Shown here: positions 20,134-28,436 of the stretch, one piece after another | Layout of the letters: every line of letters starts with the position of its first letter | Numbering within the stretch: position 1 is the first letter of the stretch | Source of the DNA: Magnetococcales bacterium | Lineage (GTDB): Bacteria > Pseudomonadota > Magnetococcia > Magnetococcales > JADFYX01 | Assembly: GCA_015232405.1 (NCBI GenBank) | Contig: JADFZS010000029.1 | Coordinates: 1-46,066, forward strand | DNA: 46,066 bases | Direction: 5' to 3' | Position numbers and translations under genes: made by a program | Notes under the pieces: generated by a model | The model's input: the letters and a program-made list of their open reading frames with translations, nothing else | What the model was told of the DNA's origin: nothing | Database searches by the model: none

Positions 20134-20310
20134 TTCCTATACTCCAAGTTAGAAAACCAAAATGATGTTCAAACGTCATTCTAGCAAATTTATTTATCTA
20201 TGCAAATATTCATTAATTCCGCTTAACGTATACATGAAAAGCTTATAGTAAAATAGGGATCCTACCAATTTGATCAACTTTGATAATTTAGCAATTAACA
20301 ATCAAATTAT

Positions 20311-21483
20311 TTAAATGGTTTTGCCCAAAAATTTTGCTATACGAACAATCCCCTCTTTAATTCTCGCAAAATCTGTGGCATAGGAGAATCTTAAATGCTC
20401 CCCTGCTCCATTTACACCAAAATCCAAACCGGGAGTAACTGCAACTCCCGCCTCCTCCAGCAATCTTTCACAAAAAAGTTGCGAATTTTCAATTCCACAC
20501 TGGGCCAACAAACTGGATATGTTTGCATAAATATAAAAGGCCCCCTTAGGCTCCACAGAAATTTCAAACCCCATTTTTTTAAGTGCTACTATTAGATAAA
20601 TGCGGTTTTTATCATACTGTTTAATATGTTCGGCAAATATATCCCTACAATCAAAGGCTGCCATAGCTGCCTCTTGGGCAATGGTAGAGGCACTGATAAA
20701 CAAATTTTGTTGTAACATCTCAACAGCACGTATTGCATTTTGGGGCACAATCATCCAGCCCAAACGCCAACCAGTCATGGCAAAATATTTTGAAAAACCG
20801 TTAATCACAATAGCCTGATCAGAAAACTGCAATGCGGTTTTAGCATCCTCTCCATAGGTAATAGCGTGGTAAATCTCATCAGATACCAAAACCCCACCGC
20901 TATCTTCAATAACCTCAACAACTTGGCTGAAGGCTCTATCTGGTATTATGGTTCCAGTAGGATTTGAAGGGCTGGTTATCAAACCACCTCGCAACCCTTT
21001 TTTAATTTCAGGGATTAGCATTGCTGCATCTAGTTGATAATGGCTTTGAGGGCCGACAGGTATCTGAACTGGTTCTCCGCTCAATAGGCGAATCATATTT
21101 TTATAACAGGGATATCCAGGGTCTGTAATGGCAAATCTATCACCGGGGTTTAAGATTATACCAAAAGCCAGCATAAAGGCTCCTGAAGTTCCAGATGTGA
21201 TGATAATCCTCTCTTCTGAAACATCAACGCCATACTGCTCCCCATACCATTGGGATATTCTCTGCCTTAGGGGTAGGCTTCCTTGTGCTAAAGTATAGTT
21301 GGTCTGATCTTTATCCAGAGCCAAATGGGCTGCATCAATAATTGCTTGGGGTGTGGAAAAGTTTGGCTCCCCTACCTCCAAACGCACAATATCCCGGCCC
21401 TGGGCAACCAACTCTTTGGCCCGTCGCAACACCTCCATAACATAAAATGGCTGAATATCTGTTAGCTTTGTTGCCCAATTCAT
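20311..21483 (-). CDS. Class I/II PLP-dependent aminotransferase
   Basis: 390 residues, cytosolic. Fold-type I aminotransferase near the aspartate aminotransferase group: GRDIVRLEVGEPNF at the substrate side, TSGTSGAFML for the phosphate-proximal region, DPGYPCYKN, SPSNPTGTI (Asn that binds the PLP ring), SDEIYH (Asp to the pyridine nitrogen, Tyr to O3') and NGFSKYFAMTGWRLGW, where Lys is the Schiff-base lysine. The Arg for the substrate carboxylate is in LRFSYA near residue 365. The exact amino acid substrate cannot be told from sequence. Divergent from the YdjM-like gene across 138 bp. Start ATG at 21483. Confidence 0.92.
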   Translation of the reverse strand: MNWATKLTDIQPFYVMEVLRRAKELVAQGRDIVRLEVGEPNFSTPQAIIDAAHLALDKDQTNYTLAQGSLPLRQRISQWYGEQYGVDVSEERIIITSGTSGAFMLAFGIILNPGDRFAITDPGYPCYKNMIRLLSGEPVQIPVGPQSHYQLDAAMLIPEIKKGLRGGLITSPSNPTGTIIPDRAFSQVVEVIEDSGGVLVSDEIYHAITYGEDAKTALQFSDQAIVINGFSKYFAMTGWRLGWMIVPQNAIRAVEMLQQNLFISASTIAQEAAMAAFDCRDIFAEHIKQYDKNRIYLIVALKKMGFEISVEPKGAFYIYANISSLLAQCGIENSQLFCERLLEEAGVAVTPGLDFGVNGAGEHLRFSYATDFARIKEGIVRIAKFLGKTI

Positions 21484-21621
21484 ATCAGAAGTCTTTTTAC
21501 CTATATCGAATAAATATTTATACGAGAATATCTGTAATTAACGCTATATCCAGGTTAGTATATGCCTTTTGTCGGAATGATACCAAGCTGATTAAGAGAC
21601 AGCCCGGATATTTATATATTT

Positions 21622-22641
21622 ATGGATATTGTTACCCAAGGAATAATAGGTGCGTTAGCCGCCCAGGCCATAGCAGATGAAAAAAACAGCCGACGGGCAA
21701 CCTTGATAGGTTTTATCGCTGGTCTACCTGCTGATGCCGATATTTTAATAGCATCACAGAGTGACCCTCTACTAACACTGGATTTTCATCGCCAGTTTAC
21801 CCACTCTCTATTTTTTATACCTATTGGTGGATTGCTGGTTGCTGCTTTGTTGTGGCTTGTTTTTAAAAACCGCATGGCCTTTTCACAACTGTTTCGCTAC
21901 TCCCTTGCTGGTTACGCCACAAGTGGCCTTCTCGACGCTTGTACAAGTTACGGTACTCAACTGCTCTGGCCTTTTTCCAACCAACGTATCGCCTGGAGCA
22001 TCATATCGGTGTTTGATCCTATTTTCTCCATCACTCTCATTGTTATGCTGGTTTTAGGTTGGCGAAAGATTACTCCCCGTTTTTCCCAGGTTGGTTGGCT
22101 ATTTGTTGTGGGGTATTTTCTGTTTGGCATCAACCAACAAGCCAACGCTACAAATGTTATGAACACCCTGGCCGTGCAGCGGGGCCACGCAGTAGAACGC
22201 TCAGTGGTAAAACCAACCATGGGCAACCTGCTATTGTGGCGCGCAGTTTATCAAAGTGGTGACATATACTACATTACCGCTGTTAGGGTCAGCCCACTGT
22301 CACCTCCACTCTATTATGCCGGAGACTCAATAGAGCTGTTTGATTTTGATAAAGATCTAGACAAATGGCCCAAAGATTCCACCTTGGTTAAAGATGTTCA
22401 CCGATTTCACCATTTTAGTGACGGCTATATAGCTAAACATCCTGAAAAACATAATATAGTTGGGGATGTACGCTATTCCCTTCTGCCTTTTGATAGCAGA
22501 CCAATATGGGGCATAACCTTGCGAGATGACAAACCTGATAGCCATGTCCCTTTTAAAAACGACCGTTCGCAAATATCCCAGGCCATGAAAATATTCCCTA
22601 GTATGATTGCTGGAACTTGGGATAAATTTAATAAATTATGA
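21622..22641 (+). CDS. YdjM-like membrane metal-dependent hydrolase
   Basis: 339 residues with about four to five membrane helices in the first 190. The N-terminal MDIVTQGIIGALAAQAIADEK, the D-A-D block (LPADADIL) and the F-H-R-Q-F-T-H-S segment are characteristic of the YdjM/LexA-regulated inner-membrane hydrolase family (DUF457), whose Asp/His residues are proposed metal ligands. The C-terminal ~140 residues are soluble. The substrate of the family is not known. Its stop overlaps the next start by 4 bases (ATGA), making it the first gene of a probable four-gene unit ending at 25435. The Shine-Dalgarno is poor. Confidence 0.85.
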   Translation: MDIVTQGIIGALAAQAIADEKNSRRATLIGFIAGLPADADILIASQSDPLLTLDFHRQFTHSLFFIPIGGLLVAALLWLVFKNRMAFSQLFRYSLAGYATSGLLDACTSYGTQLLWPFSNQRIAWSIISVFDPIFSITLIVMLVLGWRKITPRFSQVGWLFVVGYFLFGINQQANATNVMNTLAVQRGHAVERSVVKPTMGNLLLWRAVYQSGDIYYITAVRVSPLSPPLYYAGDSIELFDFDKDLDKWPKDSTLVKDVHRFHHFSDGYIAKHPEKHNIVGDVRYSLLPFDSRPIWGITLRDDKPDSHVPFKNDRSQISQAMKIFPSMIAGTWDKFNKL

Positions 22642-23600
22642 AAATTTTCAAATATATATGGATAGTTTTTCTATTTATCTTGCTATCTTTTAGCTCATCA
22701 ATTTATCTACTAAATGCAGATACTCCATCATTACCTGGGCCAGTGGTTTCTACTAAGTGGCTGTCACTAAACAGACAAAATGTTGTTATTTTGGATGTAA
22801 GAAGAGTTAACGACAAAAATGCAGAGCTTGACAAAAACAGTTTTATTTCTGGTGCGTTGCTTGTCCCTTTTGCCAATGTAACAAGAGAGATAACAGTTGC
22901 TGGTAAAAAGTTGAAATCCATGGTGCTGGATAAAAAATCTTTTGCTGGTTTGATGTCTAAAGCTGGTGTAAGCAACAGTGATGTTATTATCATTACCAGC
23001 CCGTCAAAACATCTTTTTGAGTTGACCGCGGTAACCAGGCTATACTGGACTGCCAAATATTTCGGACACGACAAAGTTGCAATTTTAAACGGGGGAAATG
23101 CTCTTTGGCATTCAGAAAACAGACCCATGCAAAACCGTGGTAGCTCTGTTAAAACAACAAATTATAAAAGCAAAATCATCAACTCCGATATTCTTGCCTC
23201 CATTGAAGATATAACAAAAGCCCAAACACAAGATATACAGATATTGGATGTACGAGGTTTGGAATATTATGAAGGGGAGAAGGTCAACAAAGCTTTTGTA
23301 AAGGCAAAATACAGTGGTCATATAGCAAACGCATTGAGTCTGCCAATTCAATCTTTAACCCGGCAAAAAAGGTCGGCAATTTGGTTTCAAACTGTTGATG
23401 AGATTTTGGATATGGCTGATATGATGGATATTGATTTAAACAACCCAACCATACTCTATTGTGATTCAGGAAACTATGCCAGCTTGGAGTGGTTTATAAT
23501 TCATGAACTGATCGGCAACAAAAAAGCCCGGCTATTTGATGGCTCCATGCATCAATGGTCGATATTCAATAGACCAGTTAACCGCGGTCAAGAGCCTTAA
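22638..23600 (+). CDS. Exported tandem-rhodanese sulfurtransferase
   Basis: 320 residues. A signal peptide or membrane anchor covers ~1-28. Rhodanese domain 1 (~38-165) has VVILDVRR and LNGGNALWHSENRP but no Cys in its active-site loop (SPSKHLFEL), so it is structural. Domain 2 (~185-315) has IQILDVRG, SGHIANALSLP, and loop YCDSGNYAS with the catalytic Cys; it closes with LFDGSMHQW. This domain 1 inert, domain 2 active layout is that of thiosulfate or 3-mercaptopyruvate sulfurtransferases. In the periplasm it probably handles thiosulfate or another sulfane donor. Translationally coupled to the YdjM-like gene; the cytochrome gene starts 42 bp later. Confidence 0.88.
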   Translation: MKIFKYIWIVFLFILLSFSSSIYLLNADTPSLPGPVVSTKWLSLNRQNVVILDVRRVNDKNAELDKNSFISGALLVPFANVTREITVAGKKLKSMVLDKKSFAGLMSKAGVSNSDVIIITSPSKHLFELTAVTRLYWTAKYFGHDKVAILNGGNALWHSENRPMQNRGSSVKTTNYKSKIINSDILASIEDITKAQTQDIQILDVRGLEYYEGEKVNKAFVKAKYSGHIANALSLPIQSLTRQKRSAIWFQTVDEILDMADMMDIDLNNPTILYCDSGNYASLEWFIIHELIGNKKARLFDGSMHQWSIFNRPVNRGQEP

Positions 23601-23642
23601 ATAACTATATATGGCTTTTAATAAATGAGGATTTTTTTTAAC

Positions 23643-24509
23643 ATGAGCAAAACATACCCAACAGGTTTGCAAGATATATTGCCGATTGTTTTATTGGCAG
23701 CAGTGTTGACATTTTTTATAACCCCTGCTGATACTCACTCAGCAAAAAAAGAGCTGTCAACACCACCAGAATCACTGGCTAACTGGTATAAACCCCAAAA
23801 TAAAAGACAGGTGTGGCTCCATCTTATGTTCCGTCTAGGGGAATCATCACATGCAGTATCACTGTACAGTAAAAAGGGTGATGCCGATTCCATGGCCCGT
23901 TGGGCTGCAATTTTGGCAGAAAACTATCGGCGGATTCCCAAAATGGTTCCTGAGTGGGCAGCACAAATTGATGAAGATGGGGTGTATAATTTAGAAAAAT
24001 CAGCGGCAAAAAAAGATATAGCAGGAGTAAAAAAAGCCCTTAAGAAGATCCGCCAAAGCTGCAAATCATGTCATGGGGAGTTTAAGGCAACATCCATTGC
24101 CATTTATAGAAGTGCCGATTTTAGCAAGGTAAAAATCAAAACTGCTGATGGCGAGCAAAATAAAAGCTACAAAACTGTAATGAGATCCATGCGGCGGGAT
24201 TTAAACAATTTAAAAATAGCCCGCAGTGATCTCCATCCCGAAGAAGCCCGTCGCCATGCCAAAAAGCTTACTGATAAGCTCTCTTTTCTTAAAGGTAGTT
24301 GTGGTAGTTGCCACAAAGATAAAGAGCCAACTGAACGTATTCTTGGTGATAAAACATTTAAGACCATGGATAAATTGTTGGTCGCCTTAAAAGAACCGGG
24401 AAAAACCAAGAATAGTGGTCGATTATTGGGTGAAATGGGATTTACAGTCTGTGGACGTTGTCATTCTATTCACCGTAACAGCGTAGCCATTAAAAAGCTT
24501 TTAAAATAA
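23643..24509 (+). CDS. Triheme periplasmic c-type cytochrome
   Basis: About 288 residues from the ATG at 23643; an ATG six codons earlier lacks a ribosome site, whereas GAGG lies 12 bases before 23643. A signal peptide/anchor spans ~8-30. Three CxxCH heme c sites are present: CKSCH (~residue 140), CGSCH (~220) and CGRCH (~270). The sequence around the first is helical and cytochrome c'-like (helix, then K-I-R-Q-S-C-K-S-C-H-G-E-F). It likely carries electrons in the periplasm. Following a sulfurtransferase, it may take electrons from sulfur oxidation or act in nitrogen-oxide stress, both inferences. No known three-heme family was matched. Confidence 0.88.
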   Translation: MSKTYPTGLQDILPIVLLAAVLTFFITPADTHSAKKELSTPPESLANWYKPQNKRQVWLHLMFRLGESSHAVSLYSKKGDADSMARWAAILAENYRRIPKMVPEWAAQIDEDGVYNLEKSAAKKDIAGVKKALKKIRQSCKSCHGEFKATSIAIYRSADFSKVKIKTADGEQNKSYKTVMRSMRRDLNNLKIARSDLHPEEARRHAKKLTDKLSFLKGSCGSCHKDKEPTERILGDKTFKTMDKLLVALKEPGKTKNSGRLLGEMGFTVCGRCHSIHRNSVAIKKLLK

Positions 24510-24571
24510 TAGATTTTTCCAATATGTTCTGGGAAAAGTTTGAAAAAATGTATATTTAAATCAGGGTAAAA

Positions 24572-25435
24572 ATGGAAGTTAAAAATAGCAAGCTTACAAA
24601 AACACAAGAGACCATACTCATAGCATTGAGCAAAAACATGCTGTTGCCTTTAAATGACCTGTTGGTTGTTGCCCAGCAGTTTTTAAAAGCGGATATATCA
24701 ATATCTGAGTTGGCAAACTGTTTAAAAAATTATAACAATACAATTGAAAACAGCAATAAACAGCAAAATAAAGATGGTCAACAGCTTTATAAAGCCTCTA
24801 AAAACTATAACATGGGCTTTGTAAATCTTAACATTGAAACCTTGCCAGTTTTAGACACAGACAAACCCCAGCAACACATTTATATTGCTATCGATATGGC
24901 AACCCATTGGCTCTATTTTGAGATTAGTGAAAAATTAGACAGTAAAAATTCCGCTACATTTTTACACAACTTGTCCAAAGCAGCCCCTTTTATTATCACC
25001 CGTATCCTAACCCTGCAAAACCAATTATTTACCGACGCCACTGACGATAACAAAGCAACAGGAGAGCACCCATTTGATCAGGCCTGTCAAAAGCTGGATA
25101 TCCAGCATCTTTTAAACTCACAAACTAGCGGAGACAGTGGAATATTGGTGGAACCTGATGAATTATCAACAAAGCTTAAAAACAGCAAACATTATGATGC
25201 CAAACTGGGCTTGAATGATAATTTAAAAAACTACGGCAAAATTTATAATGAGCAGATAACCCAGATAAGCCTGGATCATCTAACCCCATTACAAGCGGTA
25301 AAAAAGAGACAAGAGGCAAAAGAGGAGGTTTTACGCACCAAAAAACCTTTTAAACTATCGGGGGTACAGCTGTTGATAATCTGGATTGTATGGCTGGCAA
25401 TAACAATGATATTTGCTTCACAAGCTATGCCTTAA
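24572..25435 (+). CDS. IS481-type integrase homologue, catalytically dead, with C-terminal membrane anchor
   Basis: 287 residues. The order matches IS481-type transposases. Residues ~8-52 resemble the N-terminal domain (TKTQETILIALSKNMLLPL, D-L-L, then L-A-N-C-L-K). Residues ~80-240 resemble the rve catalytic core: GFVNLNIETLP, IYIAIDMATHWLYF, APFIITRILT, EHPFDQACQKLDIQHLL and a tail Y-N-E-Q...LTPLQAV. The usual catalytic triad is broken. The first Asp is Asn87, the second (in LTDNG) is Leu148 (LTLQN), and only the third, Glu194, seems kept. After a charged linker, ~264-281 is a hydrophobic helix, so the protein would be tail-anchored with its bulk in the cytosol. No terminal repeats flank it. 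It follows a triheme cytochrome by 62 bp. A domesticated function is inferred. Confidence 0.8.
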   Translation: MEVKNSKLTKTQETILIALSKNMLLPLNDLLVVAQQFLKADISISELANCLKNYNNTIENSNKQQNKDGQQLYKASKNYNMGFVNLNIETLPVLDTDKPQQHIYIAIDMATHWLYFEISEKLDSKNSATFLHNLSKAAPFIITRILTLQNQLFTDATDDNKATGEHPFDQACQKLDIQHLLNSQTSGDSGILVEPDELSTKLKNSKHYDAKLGLNDNLKNYGKIYNEQITQISLDHLTPLQAVKKRQEAKEEVLRTKKPFKLSGVQLLIIWIVWLAITMIFASQAMP

Positions 25436-25494
25436 GAGACAAATCTTAGGTCAGCTATTTTAAGTAAACCTAAGCTAATGTTGGACAAATAAAG

Positions 25495-25640
25495 TGTTTT
25501 TATTACTAGGGGTCAAGGGGGATTATCTCCCTTGTGGGTTTGGGCAAAGCCCAAGGTTTTGTCTTTATTTTTTAAGCCTTTACATTTAAAAGCGTGGGGA
25601 TTTGGGGGCCTGCAAGGCCTCCCAAGGTTCTGCTTTTGAC
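25495..25640. repeat. Structured intergenic repeat, copy 1
   Basis: About 145 bases, nearly identical to 37295-37437. It contains three small inverted repeats in a row: CAAGGGGGattaTCTCCCTTG-like, TTGGGCaaaGCCCAA and GGGGGCCTGCAAGGCCTCCC. It lies between the convergent integrase-like and Dnr-like genes. No ORF of its own. REP/BIME-like in shape; it may act as a transcription terminator or RNA structure. Confidence 0.8.
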
Positions 25641-25664
25641 TCTGTTTATTTTGAAATTACTATA

Positions 25665-26354
25665 TCATTCATCCACATAAAATTGTAACTTTGCCACATC
25701 AGGAATATGTATTGAACGACCATCAACAGCGATTAAATTCTCTTCATTGAGCTTTTTTAAAGCCCGAGAAAAAGTTTCTGGTTGTATGGAAAGATTTGAT
25801 GCCACCACTCTTTTGGGGGAGTCAAGTTTGACAATCCCCACATTATTGTCAACAATTTTCATATGCTCTGCAAGATAGTTAAGCAATCTTTTGTGGGCGC
25901 TTTTTAAATAAAGTTTATCTATCTCAGTCAGCTGGCGACGCAACCGCTGGCTCATATTTGCCAACATACGTAGACAGGTCTCAGGGGACTCTTTTAATAT
26001 TCCCAAAAACTGTTTATTATTGAATGATAACAAACAACTATCCTGTAATGAGTCGGCACTTACCGGATAGTTATCTATCTCCATAAACATAACGGCAGAG
26101 GCAAACACCTCTCCGGGCCTGATTATCTCAATTATTTTTTCAGTACCGTTTTTAAAAAGTCTATACAGCTTTATCTGCCCAGTAACCAGAACAAAAAAAC
26201 GGTCGGCTTTGGTCTCGGTATCAAAAATTGGCTGATTACCCTTTATTTTTACAACTCTCATCTCCCTTTTAACACTAGAGAGTTGCTCATTTGTAAGAGC
26301 AGAAAACAGAGAATTGTCTTTAAGAATCTTATCGTACTCGTCCCGCTTCTTCAT
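25665..26354 (-). CDS. Dnr-type CRP/FNR family transcriptional regulator
   Basis: 229 residues. Residues ~15-130 are a CRP-like sensor barrel with DRFFVLVTGQIKLYR and a long dimer helix to ~155; residues ~160-225 are a winged helix-turn-helix with VASNLSIQPETFSRALKKLNEENLI. The Q-P-E-T-F-S-R recognition-helix segment is typical of the Dnr subgroup that controls denitrification genes in response to NO through heme. The Fe-S cysteines of FNR are absent from the N-terminus. It is divergent from hemerythrin across ~230 bp and close to the nir genes, so it probably recognises FNR-like sites such as those at 7373 and 45984. The heme-sensing role is inferred from the family. Confidence 0.85.
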   Translation of the reverse strand: MKKRDEYDKILKDNSLFSALTNEQLSSVKREMRVVKIKGNQPIFDTETKADRFFVLVTGQIKLYRLFKNGTEKIIEIIRPGEVFASAVMFMEIDNYPVSADSLQDSCLLSFNNKQFLGILKESPETCLRMLANMSQRLRRQLTEIDKLYLKSAHKRLLNYLAEHMKIVDNNVGIVKLDSPKRVVASNLSIQPETFSRALKKLNEENLIAVDGRSIHIPDVAKLQFYVDE

Positions 26355-26384
26355 TATCTGTCACTGCCTCTATTGTTAAATTTT

Positions 26385-26401
26385 CCAATTATTAAAATTG
26401 G
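26385..26401. promoter_or_regulatory. Palindrome in the regulator-hemerythrin divergent region
   Basis: CCAATT-attaa-AATTGG is a perfect inverted repeat with a 5-base spacer, 31 bp upstream of the regulator's ATG. It could be an autoregulatory operator, but it does not match the FNR/Dnr consensus. Confidence 0.3.
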
Positions 26402-26584
26402 ATTGGGAAAAACTATCTGGACTTTGCCCGATAATTTTTCTGGATCATAACAAACAGAACCTCACAGTACAATTGTAACGAAAATGAAATAGTCTTAAAT
26501 ATAGTTTTGGTTGGGAAACAGGCTATATCCTGATAGAGTGTAAAGAGAAGAATAAAGTAACTATTGCTAATGGAGACCTTTAAG

Positions 26585-27028
26585 ATGACTACTAATACAG
26601 TTGCGAGGGAAACAGAGTGCCTGCTTAAAAATGTAGGTGTGATGGAGTTCAATAAACAGCATCTACGTCTGGCCTCTTATGCTGCTGAATTTCAACAGTT
26701 GGTGGATAAGCTATCCGAAACCCCACCGACAATTGAAGATTGGCGGCATATTGATGCACTGTTTGGACGTATTAGCCGTTTTGTAGCTGAACACTTTCGC
26801 CACGAAGAGCAGCTTATGCAGGAGTATGACTACCCGGAATACAACAACCAAAAACAGATGCACAATAGTTTTGAAAGTAAATTAATTGATGTTCAAAGTA
26901 AAATACGTGGGCGAGATATTCGTTTTACCAATGATTTCTGTAAGGAGTTGTGGGAGTGGCTTTTCCATCATATCAATGTTGTTGATGTTGCCTATCGAGA
27001 CTTTTTTATTGAAAAAGGTTTAAAGTAG
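26585..27028 (+). CDS. Bacteriohemerythrin
   Basis: 147 residues from the ATG at 26585, which has GGAG 9 bases upstream; earlier in-frame starts lack this. The family's iron ligands are all visible: His in FNKQHLRL, His in WRHID, His and Glu in EHFRHEEQLM, His in QKQMHNSF, and His/Asp in HHINVVDVAYRDF. Hemerythrins bind O2 at a diiron site and are implicated in O2 delivery, storage or NO sensing. The divergent Dnr-like regulator and denitrification genes suggest an NO or O2 link. The pentapeptide-repeat gene begins 19 bases after the stop, so the two are probably one transcript. Confidence 0.92.
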   Translation: MTTNTVARETECLLKNVGVMEFNKQHLRLASYAAEFQQLVDKLSETPPTIEDWRHIDALFGRISRFVAEHFRHEEQLMQEYDYPEYNNQKQMHNSFESKLIDVQSKIRGRDIRFTNDFCKELWEWLFHHINVVDVAYRDFFIEKGLK

Positions 27029-27047
27029 TTTTAGCGAGGTCCGTTAA

Positions 27048-27644
27048 ATGAGAATGATCTATTTATTGCTACCAGCTTTTTGGTTGCTAACGGTTTGTGT
27101 GCCCGTATCAGAGGTTTTCGCCTTTAATGCTAAAAAGGTTGCCAAACTATTAAAAAGCAGAATGTGTGTCAGTTGTGATCTTAAAAATGCTGATCTTAAA
27201 AATGCTGAAATTCCAGGAGCCTATCTGCAAGGGGCGCAACTACAAGGGGCGGACCTATCCCAAGCCAACTTGAAAAAAGCCAAACTATATAAAAGCAACC
27301 TGTCAGGAGCCAACCTTACAGATGCCAAACTTAGTTACGCCAAGTTAGAACAGACAAATATGGCAGGCTCCAATTTAAGCGGAGCAAAAATGGACAACAC
27401 CTATATGGACCAAGCAAATCTAGGTGGTTGTAATCTAAAAGGTGCTGATCTGCAAAAAGCCTATATGGTGGGGGCATTCCTTAAAAATGCAAACCTTTCA
27501 GGGGCGGATTTAAGGGGAGCAACCTTTTTTGGGGCTAATATAATAGGGGTTGATTTTACCGATGCCAACCTTGAAGGAGCACGCTGGCGCAACGGCAAAA
27601 AATGCGCTGCAGGCTCCATTGGCAAATGTATAATTGTTGATTGA
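27048..27644 (+). CDS. Exported pentapeptide-repeat protein
   Basis: 198 residues. A signal peptide (cleavage near VFAF, residue ~26) leads into about 24 tandem pentapeptides of the form A(D/N)LxX from residue ~45 to ~180 (ANLSGA, ADLQKA, ADLRGA), which fold into a right-handed square beta-helix. A Cys pair (CVSC) precedes the repeats and another (CAAGSIGKC) follows them. These could form disulfides that cap the helix in the periplasm. GAGG lies 9 bases before the ATG. The protein is a likely partner or scaffold, not an enzyme; its target is unknown. Confidence 0.88.
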   Translation: MRMIYLLLPAFWLLTVCVPVSEVFAFNAKKVAKLLKSRMCVSCDLKNADLKNAEIPGAYLQGAQLQGADLSQANLKKAKLYKSNLSGANLTDAKLSYAKLEQTNMAGSNLSGAKMDNTYMDQANLGGCNLKGADLQKAYMVGAFLKNANLSGADLRGATFFGANIIGVDFTDANLEGARWRNGKKCAAGSIGKCIIVD

Positions 27645-27669
27645 AAATAGAATAAGGCAGTTGAGAGTA

Positions 27670-27683
27670 CATACCTTCAACTG
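27670..27683 (+). repeat. 14-bp direct repeat, left copy
   Basis: CATACCTTCAACTG, identical to 28602-28615. The two copies bracket the DinJ-YafQ genes and the putative small RNA. This copy also pairs with an upstream TTGA to make a weak hairpin (CAGTTGA...TCAACTG) after the pentapeptide gene. Confidence 0.5.
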
Positions 27684-27806
27684 GCACTGCACCAGAAAGC
27701 CCCTAAGAGCACTTAACTATCATATTTTGTACTTAAAATGATTTTATTTTGTCTGGAAAGACTAATGAATAAGTGAGTTGCTTGGCTGAACAATTTTGAC
27801 GAACTT

Positions 27807-28073
27807 TTAGAAAAGCTCTGAATGGCTTCCTGTTCTGACTAATTTTAAACACTTTGAATCAACCTGATAGATCAACAACCAATCAGGCTCAATATGAGCA
27901 TCCCGGTAGCCTTTCCAGTTCCCTTTTAGTGAATGGTCCAGATATTCTGGTGGTAGTGTTTTGCCATCAATCAGGAGGGATAACAAAGTTTTTAGCTTTT
28001 CCATATCCCTGCCTTGCTTGATTGCTTTTTTTATATCCCTTTTGAACTGGCTTGAGCGGATCAACTTGCGCAT
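27807..28073 (-). CDS. yafQ: YafQ-family mRNA interferase toxin
   Basis: 88 residues, RelE/ParE superfamily. The DAHIEPDWLLIYQ motif and the ending RTGSHSELF match YafQ, where the terminal His is catalytic; KGYRDAH is also family-typical. YafQ cleaves ribosome-bound mRNA in frame at Lys codons. The gene starts 3 bases after the antitoxin stop, typical toxin-antitoxin coupling. It should be neutralised by the DinJ-like protein encoded upstream. The operator at 28376-28400 is likely shared by both. Confidence 0.93.
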   Translation of the reverse strand: MRKLIRSSQFKRDIKKAIKQGRDMEKLKTLLSLLIDGKTLPPEYLDHSLKGNWKGYRDAHIEPDWLLIYQVDSKCLKLVRTGSHSELF

Positions 28074-28076
28074 GAA

Positions 28077-28337
28077 TTAAATTCCAAGATCTTCAAATAG
28101 ACCTTCCTTGGAATCAAATTTCTTTCCTTTGCCCTGTTCAAGCTCTTCCATAGCTTTGATAGTTGTTGCATTGGGTGTTTTTATCTCAAAAGGCAACCGC
28201 TTCTCATCCACTACACGCAACAACATCAACCGGATTGCATCGGACATATTCAAGCCCATTTCAGCTAGAACTGCGGAAGCTTGTTCTTTTGTCCCTTTAT
28301 CGATCCTGGCACGAACATAAGTATCTGAAGTAGCCAT
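28077..28337 (-). CDS. dinJ: DinJ/RelB-family antitoxin
   Basis: 86 residues from the second of two nearby ATGs (28337), with GGAG 7 bases upstream. The N-terminal MATSDTYVRARIDKGTK is a ribbon-helix-helix domain of the DinJ/RelB family, with MSDAIRLMLLRVV as its second helix. The C-terminal half is acidic and should wrap the YafQ toxin. It represses its own operon through the palindrome at 28376-28400 (inferred). Confidence 0.92.
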   Translation of the reverse strand: MATSDTYVRARIDKGTKEQASAVLAEMGLNMSDAIRLMLLRVVDEKRLPFEIKTPNATTIKAMEELEQGKGKKFDSKEGLFEDLGI

Positions 28338-28375
28338 AATCATTCTCCAATCTAATTTGGTTTTAATCCTGGTTT

Positions 28376-28400
28376 ATTGTAGTCACAACAAGACTACAAT
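28376..28400. promoter_or_regulatory. Probable DinJ-YafQ operator
   Basis: ATTGTAGTC-acaacaa-GACTACAAT is a perfect inverted repeat with 9-base arms and a 7-base spacer. It sits 39 bp upstream of the antitoxin ATG, where RelB-type ribbon-helix-helix dimers usually bind. Confidence 0.7.
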
Positions 28401-28436
28401 TACCATATAATTATTTTTTCTGGTCTTATTCCAGGT

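Noticed and set aside
24572..25435. Ordinary IS481 insertion sequence
   Set aside because: No terminal inverted repeats, catalytic residues missing and a membrane helix added.
26448..26463. FNR site before the hemerythrin gene
   Set aside because: The best match (CTGGA-tcat-AACAA) agrees at only about 6 of 10 bases.
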